This document shows, piece by piece, positions 35,876-46,300 of a stretch of 64,000 nucleotides of DNA. Below the pieces are notes generated by a model that saw only the letters and a list, made by a program, of their open reading frames with translations, did not search any database and had not been told where the DNA came from. Both the position numbers and the translations under genes were made by a program. Numbering within the stretch: the stretch's first letter is position 1; every line of letters begins with the position of its first letter. Source of the stretch: Parabacteroides distasonis (GTDB lineage: Bacteria; Bacteroidota; Bacteroidia; Bacteroidales; Tannerellaceae); NCBI RefSeq assembly GCF_004793765.1, contig NZ_SRYM01000005.1, positions 1 through 64,000 of the forward strand, written 5' to 3'.

Positions 35876-36304
35876 ATGAACGAGGTACGTATCGATAAAT
35901 GGATGTGGGCGACCCGTATCTTCAAGACCCGCACGATAGCTGCAGAAGCTTGCAAGAAAGGACGTATCATGATAAGTGGAGTAACGATCAAACCTTCCCG
36001 CATGATCAAGGTTGGCGATGTGATACAAGTGCGTAAACCGCCGATCACTTTCTCTTTTAAGGTAATCAGATTGATCGAAAATCGTATAGGCGCAAAGCTC
36101 GTCCCGAATTATATGGAGAACGTGACACCCCCGGATCAGTATGAGATTCTAGAGATGAATCGTATCTCCGGTTTTGTAAATCGTGCGAAAGGTCTCGGAC
36201 GTCCTACCAAGAAAGACCGCCGTGAACTGGAGCAATTCACTGAGCCGGAATTCATGGATGACGGATTCGATTTCGAGTTCGACTTTGGAGAAGAGGAAGA
36301 GTAG
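35876..36304 (+). CDS. S4-domain RNA-binding protein (Hsp15/HslR type)
   Basis: This 142-residue protein opens with an S4 domain (VRIDKWMWATRIFKTRTIAA; CKKGRIMISGVTIKPSRMIK). Hsp15 in E. coli binds 50S subunits carrying nascent chains with tRNA, which fits the adjacent pth gene. The C-terminus is strongly acidic (ending EFDFGEEEE). The start ATG follows pth by 21 bp. Confidence 0.85.
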   Translation: MNEVRIDKWMWATRIFKTRTIAAEACKKGRIMISGVTIKPSRMIKVGDVIQVRKPPITFSFKVIRLIENRIGAKLVPNYMENVTPPDQYEILEMNRISGFVNRAKGLGRPTKKDRRELEQFTEPEFMDDGFDFEFDFGEEEE

Positions 36305-36363
36305 TAAGCATGCTGATTTCCATTCAATTACATTTACCAATATTTTCATCAAGAAGTAAAAGT

Positions 36364-36475
36364 ATTTTCACCTAGAGGTAAAACTGTTTACATGCTGATG
36401 TAACGACATTTACCTCTAGAGGAAAAAACATTTACCATTAGAGGTAAATGGCATTACAACGGTATGTAAACGGCA
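36364..36475. repeat. 21-23 bp tandem repeat array between convergent genes
   Basis: Five units start at 36364, 36387, 36408, 36430 and 36453 (lengths 23, 21, 22, 23, 23). The common form is a dyad such as TTTACCATTAGAGGTAAA. A more degenerate unit may precede at 36332. It fills the gap between the S4-domain gene and the convergent MORN gene and may terminate both. Confidence 0.75.
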
Positions 36476-36482
36476 ATTATTC

Positions 36483-36953
36483 CTATTGATTCTCCTCGGA
36501 AAGTAGATTCCCCTCCTCATCCCAGCTACGCCAGACACCAGATTTCTTCCCTTCCGTATAGAACATCTCATGCAACAAATTTCCCTTATCGCTCCAGATA
36601 CGCCAAGGGCCGTCCTTTTGCCCTTCCTTATAAGAAGCCAGGCCGATCAGCTGACCGTTATCGCTATACGTTCGCCATTCACCATGGAAGATCCCGTGAT
36701 AGTAGGAACGCACCTCGGCGATCTTGCCATCCGGATAATAGATCACATAGGTTCCCTCGGGGCGGCCGTCCTTCAGGTACAGCTCCATCTTGAGCATGCC
36801 ATCCTCATAGAATTCCGTATAGCGGCCCGTATACGGGGTGGTTTGTGTCTCATCGGTATAGTACTGCCCCTCGCTCAATACCAAGTCTTGCGCCTGCACG
36901 GTCAAGGAGGCTCCCGCCAGAAAAGCGGAAAGTAACAATAGCTTTTTATTCAT
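36483..36953 (-). CDS. Exported MORN-repeat protein (YwqK-like)
   Basis: This 156-residue protein has a signal peptide (to about TVQAQ) and about five MORN-variant repeats, for example GTYVIYYPDGKIAEVRSYYH, GEWRTYSDNGQLIGLASYKE and GVWRSWDEEGNLLSEENQ. Databases often label such proteins YwqK-family antitoxins, but no toxin partner is present, so I do not infer that role. It lies behind the beta-helix lipoprotein gene with a terminator between them. Function unknown. Confidence 0.75.
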   Translation of the reverse strand: MNKKLLLLSAFLAGASLTVQAQDLVLSEGQYYTDETQTTPYTGRYTEFYEDGMLKMELYLKDGRPEGTYVIYYPDGKIAEVRSYYHGIFHGEWRTYSDNGQLIGLASYKEGQKDGPWRIWSDKGNLLHEMFYTEGKKSGVWRSWDEEGNLLSEENQ

Positions 36954-36978
36954 GATACATTCTTATCTAAATTATACA

Positions 36979-37020
36979 TAAAAAGACACCGAGGGATCTT
37001 TCCGGATGCCTCAGTGCCTT
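36979..37020 (-). terminator. Terminator after the beta-helix lipoprotein gene
   Basis: On the minus strand GGCACTGAGG pairs with CCTCGGTGTC (two wobbles) and is followed by TTTTTAT. It separates the TonB receptor/lipoprotein pair from the MORN gene. Confidence 0.75.
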
Positions 37021-37055
37021 AAACAAATTCACAACCTATTCAATGCCAAGCTTGA

Positions 37056-38699
37056 TTAATATTCGGTATTTTGAGGATCCCAATTAGCCCAACCAGCAGT
37101 CCAGTCATTCTTTCCGTCGAAAGCACCTTTGTAAGTTACTTTCTCGAAGAAGCTGTTGTTCAATACTTCATCGACAAATTCAGCGCCTTGCACAGCTGAA
37201 GCTACGACAGAAGAGTAATCACCATCTTTAGAGATAATCTCGTTGGTCGTTGCCAGAGTCCTGTTGCTACCGGCTAGATTGAAGAAGTTCTCACTTACCT
37301 TATCATCCTCATAGAAGTTTTTCCACATACCAGCAAAGATCACATTCTTGATGGCAATGCCATCGTTTGCCGTACCTTTCTTATCAGTAGCACGAAGTCC
37401 GTAAGGCCAGCCGGTGAATACGGAGTTGTAAACATTCAAGCTGGTGTTACGACGCAGGTGCATGGCTGCCTGGAATTTACCACCCTTGGCACCGTTAGCA
37501 GCGTCGGCTGTCTTGGCTTCCACCTCAGCCTGTGTCTTATCGGATACCTTGCCATAGAAAGGACCTATCAAGGTTACGTTGGAGAAGACCGGCTTGGTAA
37601 GCGGAGTGTTGGAAGAACCGTCACCGTCGTTATCAGATTCAAAACCGTTGGAGTCTGAAGTATCAGCGATATTCTTATCACGTACGCTCAACAAGAATTG
37701 CAGTTTACCCGTATAACCGAAGTCTGTATCGAAATCATCATCCCAGCCTTTGTAAGCGATCAAGTGTTTGGCATTTACCGTTCCACCGAACCATTCGTAA
37801 GAATCATCGTTCGAATATGAAACCTGAATGAACTCGACTTCCGTGCCGCTACCAACGCCGCCGAAGGTTAAGCCATTGATTTCCTTGTCTGGCTCCAAAG
37901 GATAACCGGCGAACTCGATACGAACGTATTTCAATTTACCGGAACTTTCCGTATTAAACTCATCGGAGGTCGTATTTCCATATAATGTACCAGGTCCTCC
38001 TTCGATAGTTGGTTGATTGGTACGATTCACACGAGCGTTACCACAAATAATCAGACCGCCCCAGTCACCTGTCAAACGTTTACCCGGCTCTTTATCGGAT
38101 GTAAAGACGATCGGTTTGTCAACAGTACCTTCGGCGATGATCTTTGCGCCCGGCTCGATAATCAAGGAAGCGGCTTTCTCGCCCGGACTAACGGACACAC
38201 CTTTGATAACAGAACCAGCCTCAATAGTCAATGTAGCGCCTGATTTCACGTATACGAAGCCTTTCATGAAGTTCTTGTCGGCAGCGTTGATCGTAAAATC
38301 AGTCGTGATATTTCCTTCCAATATCACCTCCTTGGAAGACGAAGCATCATTAGAGACAGTCACGGTACAAGTAGCCGTTTTACCGCCATCCTTCGTAGTT
38401 ACAGTAATCGTAGCGGAACCTTCGGCCACAGCTGTTACCTTACCGGCATTGACCGTCGCGACCTTTTCATCGGAAGTACTCCATGTAACCGTTTTATCCG
38501 TAGCATCACTTGGAGTAATAGCCGCAGACAAGGTAGTGGATTCGCCCACCTTGATAGTAACGGTAGTAGGACTGACTGCCACAGCCGATACAGCTACGGA
38601 GCCATCAGGTTTATCATCGTCATCACTACACGATACAGTCCCAAACATAACGGCCATCGTTAACACAGAGGCCAAACCTTTTAAGAGAAATCTGTTCAT
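37056..38699 (-). CDS. Surface lipoprotein with BIG2 and beta-helix domains
   Basis: This 547-residue protein has a lipoprotein signal ending at Cys24 followed by SDDDD, an acidic surface-export-type tail. A bacterial Ig-like BIG2 domain spans about 36-118 (VGESTTLSAAITPSDATDKT; EGSATITVTTKDGG). The remainder looks like a right-handed parallel beta-helix (SGATLTIEAGSVIKGV; GDWGGLIICGNARVN) typical of glycan- or ligand-binding surface proteins. It is the second gene after a TonB-dependent receptor (44-bp gap), in the place SusD would take in a polysaccharide locus. Its ligand is unknown. Confidence 0.82.
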   Translation of the reverse strand: MNRFLLKGLASVLTMAVMFGTVSCSDDDDKPDGSVAVSAVAVSPTTVTIKVGESTTLSAAITPSDATDKTVTWSTSDEKVATVNAGKVTAVAEGSATITVTTKDGGKTATCTVTVSNDASSSKEVILEGNITTDFTINAADKNFMKGFVYVKSGATLTIEAGSVIKGVSVSPGEKAASLIIEPGAKIIAEGTVDKPIVFTSDKEPGKRLTGDWGGLIICGNARVNRTNQPTIEGGPGTLYGNTTSDEFNTESSGKLKYVRIEFAGYPLEPDKEINGLTFGGVGSGTEVEFIQVSYSNDDSYEWFGGTVNAKHLIAYKGWDDDFDTDFGYTGKLQFLLSVRDKNIADTSDSNGFESDNDGDGSSNTPLTKPVFSNVTLIGPFYGKVSDKTQAEVEAKTADAANGAKGGKFQAAMHLRRNTSLNVYNSVFTGWPYGLRATDKKGTANDGIAIKNVIFAGMWKNFYEDDKVSENFFNLAGSNRTLATTNEIISKDGDYSSVVASAVQGAEFVDEVLNNSFFEKVTYKGAFDGKNDWTAGWANWDPQNTEY

Positions 38700-38743
38700 A
38701 ATAAAAACATTTTGTTTGTAATAGATATATATTCAATTAAACA

Positions 38744-41542
38744 TCAAAACTTAAGAGAAACACCGATATTGATATCCACTCCCGGGCGATAGCTGCGGAT
38801 CAGTTGTTCACGCTCACTCTTGCCGCCCTTGTTGTCCGTCAGTTTCACGAACTGCTTGTACTCGACCTTGGAGTTCAACATATCCTGAATTCCCGCCTTG
38901 ATCTCGACAATCTTGCTAATCTTCTTCGAGAAAGTAAGGTCCAACGAGTTGCGGGGCATCTCATATATATCAGGGATATCCTCGTTCTGGTTCTGCATCG
39001 GGACACCGACCGACTCAATACGCTTCCCGATCCGGTTATAGAGCAGGGAGGCGGAAATCCCCTTGTCATCGTACTGGTAGAAAAAGCCGGCATTAACCAA
39101 GTAGGGAGATTGCCCTGCCAAAGGGCGATCCCGCTCCGGTGCCCCTTCCTCAAAACGGACACGGCTATAGATATACGCGGCGTTGCACACAAAGCTCAAG
39201 CCTCGCAGCCCTATAAAGTCGAGGTTCTTTTTAACGTCCAACTCTACGCCGAAGGTCTCGGCGTTCTTCGCGTTATGATAGGTATATTGCAGGCCGGAAC
39301 CAGCCTCGTTGTACGTCTCCTCGATAGGATCCTTGAAGTGCTTGTAGAAACCGCCGATCGTGATCATTTCGCCCGCGGCTGGATAGAACTCATAACGAAG
39401 ATCGATATTGTCAGCATAGGCATTCTTCAGCTCCGTATTTCCCACGATGTTTGCGTCTCGCTCGAAGTTGAAGTACACATAAGGCACTACCTCTCGGAAC
39501 TCCGGACGGTTGACCGAGCGACCGTAAGCGGCGCGGACCAAATGTTTTTGTGAGAGGTTGTAGGCAACATTAACTGAAGGGAAAAAATCCGTCGTCTTAT
39601 TATCCAAGTGTACCGGGGTCGTACCGTCCGAGCTATATCCGTCCATCTTCAATTGGTAGTATTCCATACGAACACCGATATTAGCGTTCAACACCTCCCC
39701 ATAATTCAGTTTAGCGGAGACATAGGCGGCTCCCAACATGTTCTCGGAAGTATAAGAGTCACTGTTCGTAGTTGTCTCACGCATCCATATCTTATCCGCC
39801 GAGATATTTTCGTCGCCGAACAACTCCGTATAATCCCAGTCCGCATACCGGTCGTAGCCGCTACCCAACAGGTTGTAGCCAAAGCGACGGGCAGCGAAGG
39901 TACGGCTCTTATATTCACCGTAGACACCTCCATTGAGAACAGGAGCGAACCTATCGGATACGGTGAATTTATGTTCGTAGTTGGCGACTATAGAGGCGCT
40001 ATGATCCTTCAATTCTTGGTAATAACGCATCGGGTCAGAGACATAGTAGTTCGGCTGTTCCGTACGGTTCTCGTCAAGGATGGAGTTCACGATCTTACGA
40101 TCCGGCTCACGGTAGGAGGCAAAGGCATAGCCCGCCGTCCAATCCACCTTGTTGACATTCTCTCGCAAGGTATGCACACCGCTGATCTGCCCAGAGTAAG
40201 TGGTACGCCCGGTATAGAGGGATTCCCATTTACGGATATCCTTGTCGGAATAATAGTTCATTCCTTCCCTTTGTGTCAGAGCGGAAACGCCACGCTGGCT
40301 GAAGAAGTTGCGAAGCTCATATTTGCTGCCATCCCGTTGGAATGACCAGTTAAAGAGGGCCCCTAGCTTGGAGGTATTCTTATAGCGGATATCGTTGTAC
40401 TCAAAGCGGGGACGGGATACGTCGTTCTTCACGTCGTAGGCGATGTAGTTGTTATTCACCGTCTCCGAGTAATCGTACTCGGTACTCCAGTTCAAGTTCG
40501 TGATATTTCCGATCTTCCAGCCGCCCACATCATAAGAGCGGTGCGAGGTAAGGGATATCTTCTGATCGGGGATGGCGGTGAACTTGTTGATCCCCCAACG
40601 TTGGTTGATTTGGCGGGTAAAGGCAGCCGCCTCATCCGTGGAGTGTTCTCCTAGGTGAGCGGGGAAAGAGGAAGGCAGGTTTCTCACGCCCGCTCCGAAT
40701 CCAAGGTAATCCTTTGCCGTGCCGTCCGTCAGCTGGAAGTTACGGAAGGTGGCGTTCGTGTTGAAGCCCATTTGGTAGGATACGTTGAAGGTGTTCCCGT
40801 CCGGGATATTCTTGGTCATCACCCGCACGAAACCGCCGGAGAAATCCGCCGGAAGCTCGGCCGAAGGGCTCTTGTAGATCATCATGTTATCGATCAAGGA
40901 AGAGGGAAGCACATCGAACGAGAAGGCACGGCTGTCCGTCTCGCTGGAAGGGGTCGTGGCATTGTTCAGCCATACATTATTATAACGTTGCGCCAGACCC
41001 CGGACCACGATAAAACGATCGTCCACGATGGTGATTCCCGGGATGCGGCGAAGCACCTCGGCGGCATCGCTATCCTGTGTTTTACTGATTTGCTGGGCGG
41101 AGATACCATTCACGACCGGAAGGCTCTTGCGTACGGTATTTAATACGGCCATCTCGGTTCCCAATTTCCGTTGGGCCACTACGACCACATTCTGTAATTG
41201 GAGGTTAGCGTCGGAAAGCTCGATATTCAACACCGCCTCTTGACGTGCGACTACCGGAACATCCTTTACCGTTTGCGTTTGGTACGACACGTAAGAGGCG
41301 GCTACCGTATAAGTACCTGGTCTCACGTTCTCGATACGGAAATTACCGTCTATATCCGTGATAGCGCCAACCGTAGTCCCCTCGATCACGACCGAGGCGC
41401 CGATCAACGGTTCTTTCATCTTTGCGTCCGTAACCGTCCCGCAGATAACCCCTGTTTGTGCCCATAGAGAGAATGACAGGAAAACTCCCATCCAGAAAAG
41501 CCCTAACCTTTTCAATCTTTTGCCCCTTAAACTCTTTCCCAT
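38744..41542 (-). CDS. TonB-dependent outer-membrane receptor
   Basis: The start chosen is the ATG of MGKSLRGKRLKRLGLFWMG, which gives a normal signal peptide; the frame is open 96 bp further and would run over the promoter box at 41580. The 932-residue protein has an N-terminal carboxypeptidase-regulatory-like domain (GTVTDAKMKEPLIGASVVIE), a plug (AAEVLRRIPGITIVDDRFIV) and a 22-strand barrel ending in SLKF. It imports a ligand across the outer membrane using TonB energy. The paired gene is a BIG2/beta-helix lipoprotein, not SusD, so it may not be for glycans. Confidence 0.9.
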   Translation of the reverse strand: MGKSLRGKRLKRLGLFWMGVFLSFSLWAQTGVICGTVTDAKMKEPLIGASVVIEGTTVGAITDIDGNFRIENVRPGTYTVAASYVSYQTQTVKDVPVVARQEAVLNIELSDANLQLQNVVVVAQRKLGTEMAVLNTVRKSLPVVNGISAQQISKTQDSDAAEVLRRIPGITIVDDRFIVVRGLAQRYNNVWLNNATTPSSETDSRAFSFDVLPSSLIDNMMIYKSPSAELPADFSGGFVRVMTKNIPDGNTFNVSYQMGFNTNATFRNFQLTDGTAKDYLGFGAGVRNLPSSFPAHLGEHSTDEAAAFTRQINQRWGINKFTAIPDQKISLTSHRSYDVGGWKIGNITNLNWSTEYDYSETVNNNYIAYDVKNDVSRPRFEYNDIRYKNTSKLGALFNWSFQRDGSKYELRNFFSQRGVSALTQREGMNYYSDKDIRKWESLYTGRTTYSGQISGVHTLRENVNKVDWTAGYAFASYREPDRKIVNSILDENRTEQPNYYVSDPMRYYQELKDHSASIVANYEHKFTVSDRFAPVLNGGVYGEYKSRTFAARRFGYNLLGSGYDRYADWDYTELFGDENISADKIWMRETTTNSDSYTSENMLGAAYVSAKLNYGEVLNANIGVRMEYYQLKMDGYSSDGTTPVHLDNKTTDFFPSVNVAYNLSQKHLVRAAYGRSVNRPEFREVVPYVYFNFERDANIVGNTELKNAYADNIDLRYEFYPAAGEMITIGGFYKHFKDPIEETYNEAGSGLQYTYHNAKNAETFGVELDVKKNLDFIGLRGLSFVCNAAYIYSRVRFEEGAPERDRPLAGQSPYLVNAGFFYQYDDKGISASLLYNRIGKRIESVGVPMQNQNEDIPDIYEMPRNSLDLTFSKKISKIVEIKAGIQDMLNSKVEYKQFVKLTDNKGGKSEREQLIRSYRPGVDINIGVSLKF

Positions 41543-41579
41543 TATCTTACTATTTATTATTTCATCTTTGATTTCGACG

Positions 41580-41587
41580 CAAAAGTA
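41580..41587 (-). promoter_or_regulatory. -7 box of the TonB receptor operon
   Basis: The minus strand reads TACTTTTG, 38 bp before the chosen start. It supports the shorter receptor start. Confidence 0.5.
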
Positions 41588-41674
41588 CGGGGGCGGTATT
41601 TCAAAGATGTTTAGATCCGATAACAATAAAGACAACAAATGTCACATTTTTAGGACCTCAACTTTTCCTTATCG

Positions 41675-41707
41675 TTTGACATAGCTAACATATTTTTACT
41701 ACATTTG
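41675..41707 (+). promoter_or_regulatory. Promoter of the DUF3843-like gene
   Basis: TTTG at 41675-41678 and TACATTTG at 41700-41707 are 21 bp apart, a good Bacteroidota promoter, 31 bp before the ATG. Confidence 0.72.
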
Positions 41708-41738
41708 CACTCCTGAATACATAAAGACATCAAATAAC

Positions 41739-43010
41739 ATGAAGAACATAAAAATTTTCCCGAAAGATTGGTTGCAGTTGCATCCCTATAAACAAAGCAC
41801 TCCCGTGGATTCCTATTACACGGGAATAGCGAACCGTATCTACGATATCATGGAGAAGACCGAGTTGGTAAACTCCTTCGAGGGCGAGGAAACAAAGCAG
41901 ATCTGTATCCGCATGGCCGCCTACTTCGAGGACGTGATCTCCGGCATGGGGATTTGGCGTGCCTTCATCCTTACCCATAAGGAGCTATACGGCAAATACC
42001 TCCCCTTCTACACTCCGGACGATCATTATTACGACGATGAGGTGAACCTTGAGGACGTGCGCTTCCTCCTTTGGCATTATACCCAGCAGTATCACGGCTA
42101 TCGTAAAGGCACTTTCGTCAGTCCGGACAACCCTGCCAACGAATCCACCGGCATGCTTATCTACGACCTGTTCTGCAAAGAGTGGACCACGGCGCCGGAG
42201 AATACCCGCATGGCCAAGCTTTTCGCCCTTGATACCCGCTACGAGCGACAAGAGGATTACGACCGTCTATTGCAATGGTTCCATTACGAATCCTATATCC
42301 TGCCCGAGTCGGCCCGGGAACTGAGCGACTTCGCCCACGACCGCTGGAAGGAGCAGCCCGACCTCAACCAAGAGCAGCTTAACAACCTGCTCGTCAACAG
42401 CCACGGCATGATGGCCTACACCAGCAAGACCTCCTTGCTAGGTCTGACCTCCCCGCAATGGCTGGCAAAGATATTGCCCGCCGAGCATCCCGACCATGCG
42501 GTATTTCAGAACACCGCCGACGAGTCTGTAGCTACCCTGCCCGACGATATGCTGGAGGAAAACCGCCAACAATACGAGACTTTCCGCAAAGCCGCAGGTG
42601 ACAAACTGCTTCTCTATTTCGACAAGACCGAAGATGCACAAACATTTATCACGGAGACTTCCGGCCTTATCCCCGCCGAGAACTTCCATCTTCCCGAGGA
42701 CTGGCAAGGCAAGAAGCTGGCGATCTACGCCACGCCCGAGGAAGGCGCCCAAGTCATTACCCGAGACGTGGAGCTGATCAAGGATGAGAACAATCCCTTC
42801 TACGACTCCAACCGTGCCGCCAAACAAGCGCTCTCTTTCTTCATCGTGAAACATTGCAGCGTTTACTTCCTGAAAGAGCTGGTAGACCGAGGCATGTTGA
42901 CCGACGCACAAACGAAAAGCCTTACCAGCCCGGAACGTGGCAAGGCGATCATACAAGATAATTGGAAATTCCTATCCCGCTATTTCATCCGAGAATATCC
43001 CGATAGATAA
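41739..43010 (+). CDS. Conserved Bacteroidales protein, DUF3843-like
   Basis: This 423-residue soluble protein begins MKNIKIFPKDWLQLHPYKQS. I believe it matches DUF3843, a family of unknown function; this is from memory. It has no signal peptide or membrane segment. Aromatic and acidic stretches (PFYTPDDHYYDDEVNLEDVR; FLLWHYTQQYHGYRKGTF) and a C-terminal helix-rich part are seen, but no catalytic motif I can name. It is monocistronic, divergent from the TonB receptor, with a strong terminator before gltB. Confidence 0.65.
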   Translation: MKNIKIFPKDWLQLHPYKQSTPVDSYYTGIANRIYDIMEKTELVNSFEGEETKQICIRMAAYFEDVISGMGIWRAFILTHKELYGKYLPFYTPDDHYYDDEVNLEDVRFLLWHYTQQYHGYRKGTFVSPDNPANESTGMLIYDLFCKEWTTAPENTRMAKLFALDTRYERQEDYDRLLQWFHYESYILPESARELSDFAHDRWKEQPDLNQEQLNNLLVNSHGMMAYTSKTSLLGLTSPQWLAKILPAEHPDHAVFQNTADESVATLPDDMLEENRQQYETFRKAAGDKLLLYFDKTEDAQTFITETSGLIPAENFHLPEDWQGKKLAIYATPEEGAQVITRDVELIKDENNPFYDSNRAAKQALSFFIVKHCSVYFLKELVDRGMLTDAQTKSLTSPERGKAIIQDNWKFLSRYFIREYPDR

Positions 43011-43018
43011 AACAGATA

Positions 43019-43098
43019 GGAAGCGACATCACAATCCGTGACAGCGCTTCCGGAAAAAAAGAAGCACTGTCGCAAAACGTGACGGTGCTTCTTTTTTT
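43019..43098 (+). terminator. Tandem terminator hairpins before gltB
   Basis: The second hairpin is a full terminator: GAAGCACTGTC (43061-43071) pairs with GACGGTGCTTC (43081-43091) and is followed by seven T. A first hairpin, GGAAGCG with CGCTTCC (43019-43051), shares the parts GAAGC, CGTGAC and GCTTC and looks like a diverged copy about 41 bp earlier. Confidence 0.82.
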
Positions 43099-43255
43099 AG
43101 TTTGTCTTTCATTTAGAAAACTAACCAACCAAATATCTTTCAAATAAAAAGAACAAACCCAATAAATACTTACAAATAGAAACATTAGATAAGATATTCT
43201 TATCTTTTCTCCGTTCTTTCGCTCCTGCAAGCAATCACATTATGCCATTAATACC

Positions 43256-43263
43256 TATATTTG
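43256..43263 (+). promoter_or_regulatory. -7 box of gltB
   Basis: TATATTTG lies 50 bp before the gltB ATG. No clear -33 box is seen. The rest of 43099-43255 holds no feature I can support. Confidence 0.5.
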
Positions 43264-43313
43264 CGAAACAAATTGACGCAATAATCATTTATACGCAAAC
43301 ATAAGGTCAACAA

Positions 43314-46300
43314 ATGAAAACAAACAGAAATCATTTTAATAGCAGACAAGGATTATACGACCCGTCTTATGAACATGACGCTTGTGGAGTAGGAATGTTA
43401 GTAAATATCCACGGCGAGAAATCGCACGACATCATCGAATCAGCCCTTAAGGTACTAGAGAACATGAGGCATCGAGGCGCTGAGGGAGCCGATAACAAAA
43501 CGGGTGACGGAGCGGGAATCTTATTACAGATCCCGCATGAGTTCATCCTCCTGCAAGGAATTCCGGTTCCAGAGAAAGGCAAATATGGCACCGGACTAAT
43601 CTTTCTCCCCAAAGACGAGGAACAGCAAGCAAGCATCCTCAGTATCCTCATCGAGGAGATCGAGAAAGAGGGATTAACCTTGATGCACTTACGCAAAGTT
43701 CCCGTTCATACGGAAATCTTGGGAAAGGACGCACAAGCGACCGAACCAGATATCAAGCAGATATTCATCATCGGCTGCAACGATCAGCAAGAGCTGGAAC
43801 TAAAGCTATACCTCATACGTAAGCGGGTCGAGAAAAGGGTATCGGCCACCGACCTTCCGGCCAAGGATGATTTCTATATAGCGTCTCTTTCCACCAAAAA
43901 CATCGTTTACAAAGGCATGCTGGAATCCATGCAGCTACGCCATTACTTTCCGGACCTGACGCAACCTTATTTCACTAGCGGACTGGCCTTGGTACACTCA
44001 CGTTTCAGCACCAACACCTTCCCCACTTGGAGTCTGGCGCAACCTTTCCGCCTACTGGCACATAACGGGGAAATAAACACGATACGGGGCAACCGGGGAT
44101 GGATGGAGGCCCGGGAGAGCGTACTCTCCTCCCCCAGAATCCCGGATATCAACGATATACGCCCGATCATCCAGCCGGGCATGAGTGACAGTGCCTCACT
44201 GGATAACGTATTGGAATTCTTCGTGGCCTCCGGGATGAGCCTGCCGCATGCCATGGCGATGCTGGTACCGGAGAGTTTCAACGAGAAGAACCCGATCTCC
44301 GAAGATCTAAAGGCTTTCTACGAATATCACTCCATCTTGATGGAACCGTGGGACGGGCCTGCCGCCCTGCTCTTTAGCGACGGACGCTACGCTGGAGGCA
44401 TGCTAGACCGTAACGGTCTCCGCCCCGCCCGTTACCTGATCACGAAACATGACATGATGGTCGTGGCCTCCGAAGTCGGCGTCATGGATTTCGAGCCTAA
44501 CGAGATCAAGGAAAAAGGCCGTCTGCAACCCGGAAAGATCTTACTCATCGATACTAAGAAAGGCGAGATTTATTACGATAGCGAGCTGAAGGAACAACTG
44601 GCGAACGCCCAGCCCTACCGTACTTGGCTGGAGAAAAACCGGGTGGAATTGGACGAGTTGAAATCCGGCCGTAAGATTCCTCATAAGGTAGAGAAATACG
44701 ACAAGCTACTGTGTACGTTCGGATACAGCCGTGAGGATATCGAACGTATCATCGTACCGATGTGCACGGGAGGGGCGGAACCGGTCGGCTCCATGGGCAA
44801 CGATACGCCACTGGCCATATTATCCGCCCGTCCGCAAATCCTCTATAATTATTTCCGCCAACAATTCGCCCAAGTAACCAACCCGCCGATCGACCCGATC
44901 CGCGAGGAACTCGTCATGAGCCTGACCGAGTATATCGGGGCCGTGGGAAGCAATATCTTAGTTCCAACCGAGAGCCACTGTAAAATGGTTCGGCTGAACC
45001 ATCCGATCTTGACCAATACACAACTGGATCTCCTGTGTAACATCCGGTATAAGGGCTTTAAAAGTGTTAAGCTCCCCACTTTGTTTGACGCAGAGAAAGG
45101 ATGCGCAGGACTGAAAGCTGCCTTGGACGAATTATGTAAACAAGCGGAGCAATCCGTCACCGACGGCGTTAACTACATCATTTTAAGCGACAGGAACGTA
45201 GATGAGAAAAAAGCGGTGATCCCCTCTCTGTTAGCGGTAAGCGCCGTGCATCACCATCTGATCTCCGTGCAGAAAAGGGTGCAAACAGCGCTGGTAGTGG
45301 AAACCGGCGAGATGCGTGAGGTAATGCACGCCGCCCTCTTACTAGGCTACGGAGCCAGTGCCATCAACCCTTATATGGCTTTCGCTATCTTGGATGATCT
45401 AGTAGACAGGCAAGAGATACAATTGAATTACGAGACTGCCGAGAAGAATTACGTAAAAGCCATTTGCAAGGGTTTATTCAAGGTTATGAGCAAGATGGGG
45501 ATCAGCACGATCCGCAGTTACCGGGGAGCAAAGCTTTTCGAGGCGATCGGCCTAAGCCGGGATCTGGCAGATACTTACTTCGGGGGAACCACCAGCAACA
45601 TCGGTGGTATCCGCTTGGAAGAGATAGCGGCAGACGCGATCGCCATGCATAACGACACATTCTCCCAACCCACGGATTCCTTATTGGAACATAAAGGCAT
45701 TTATTCCTTCCGCAAGGATGGCGAGAAGCACGCTTGGAACCCGGACACCATTTCCATGCTTCAACTGGCTACCCGCTTGGGGAGCTACAAGAAATTCAAG
45801 GAATATTCCCATACGGTCGATGAGAAGGAAAGCCCGATCTTCTTGCGTGACTTCCTGACATTCAAGCGACGCACCCCGATCCCCTTGGAGCAGGTAGAGC
45901 CGGAAGAAGCGATCATGCGTCGCTTTGTCACGGGAGCGATGAGCTTCGGTTCTATCAGTCGGGAAGCGCACGAGACGATAGCTATAGCCATGAACAAGAT
46001 ACACGGACGCAGTAACACGGGCGAGGGTGGTGAGGACTCGGCCCGTTTCATCTCCCGTGAGGACGGGTTATCGCTCCGCTCCGCCATCAAGCAAGTAGCC
46101 TCCGGACGCTTCGGCGTGACCACGGAATATCTGGTAAACGCCGACGAGATCCAGATCAAGGTCGCCCAAGGAGCGAAACCGGGCGAAGGAGGACAGCTTC
46201 CCGGCTATAAGGTGAACGATATCATAGCGAGAACCCGTCACTCGATCCCGGGTATCTCTCTGATCTCTCCCCCACCTCACCACGATATTTACTCGATCGA

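Noticed and set aside
36483-36953. MORN-repeat protein as a toxin-antitoxin component
   Set aside because: The common YwqK antitoxin label is not supported here: it has a signal peptide and no adjacent toxin gene.
38017-38721. Open frame antisense to the beta-helix lipoprotein gene (234 codons)
   Set aside because: The real gene has a lipobox and BIG2 domain; the antisense frame is a by-product of its repetitive Thr/Val/Ala codons.
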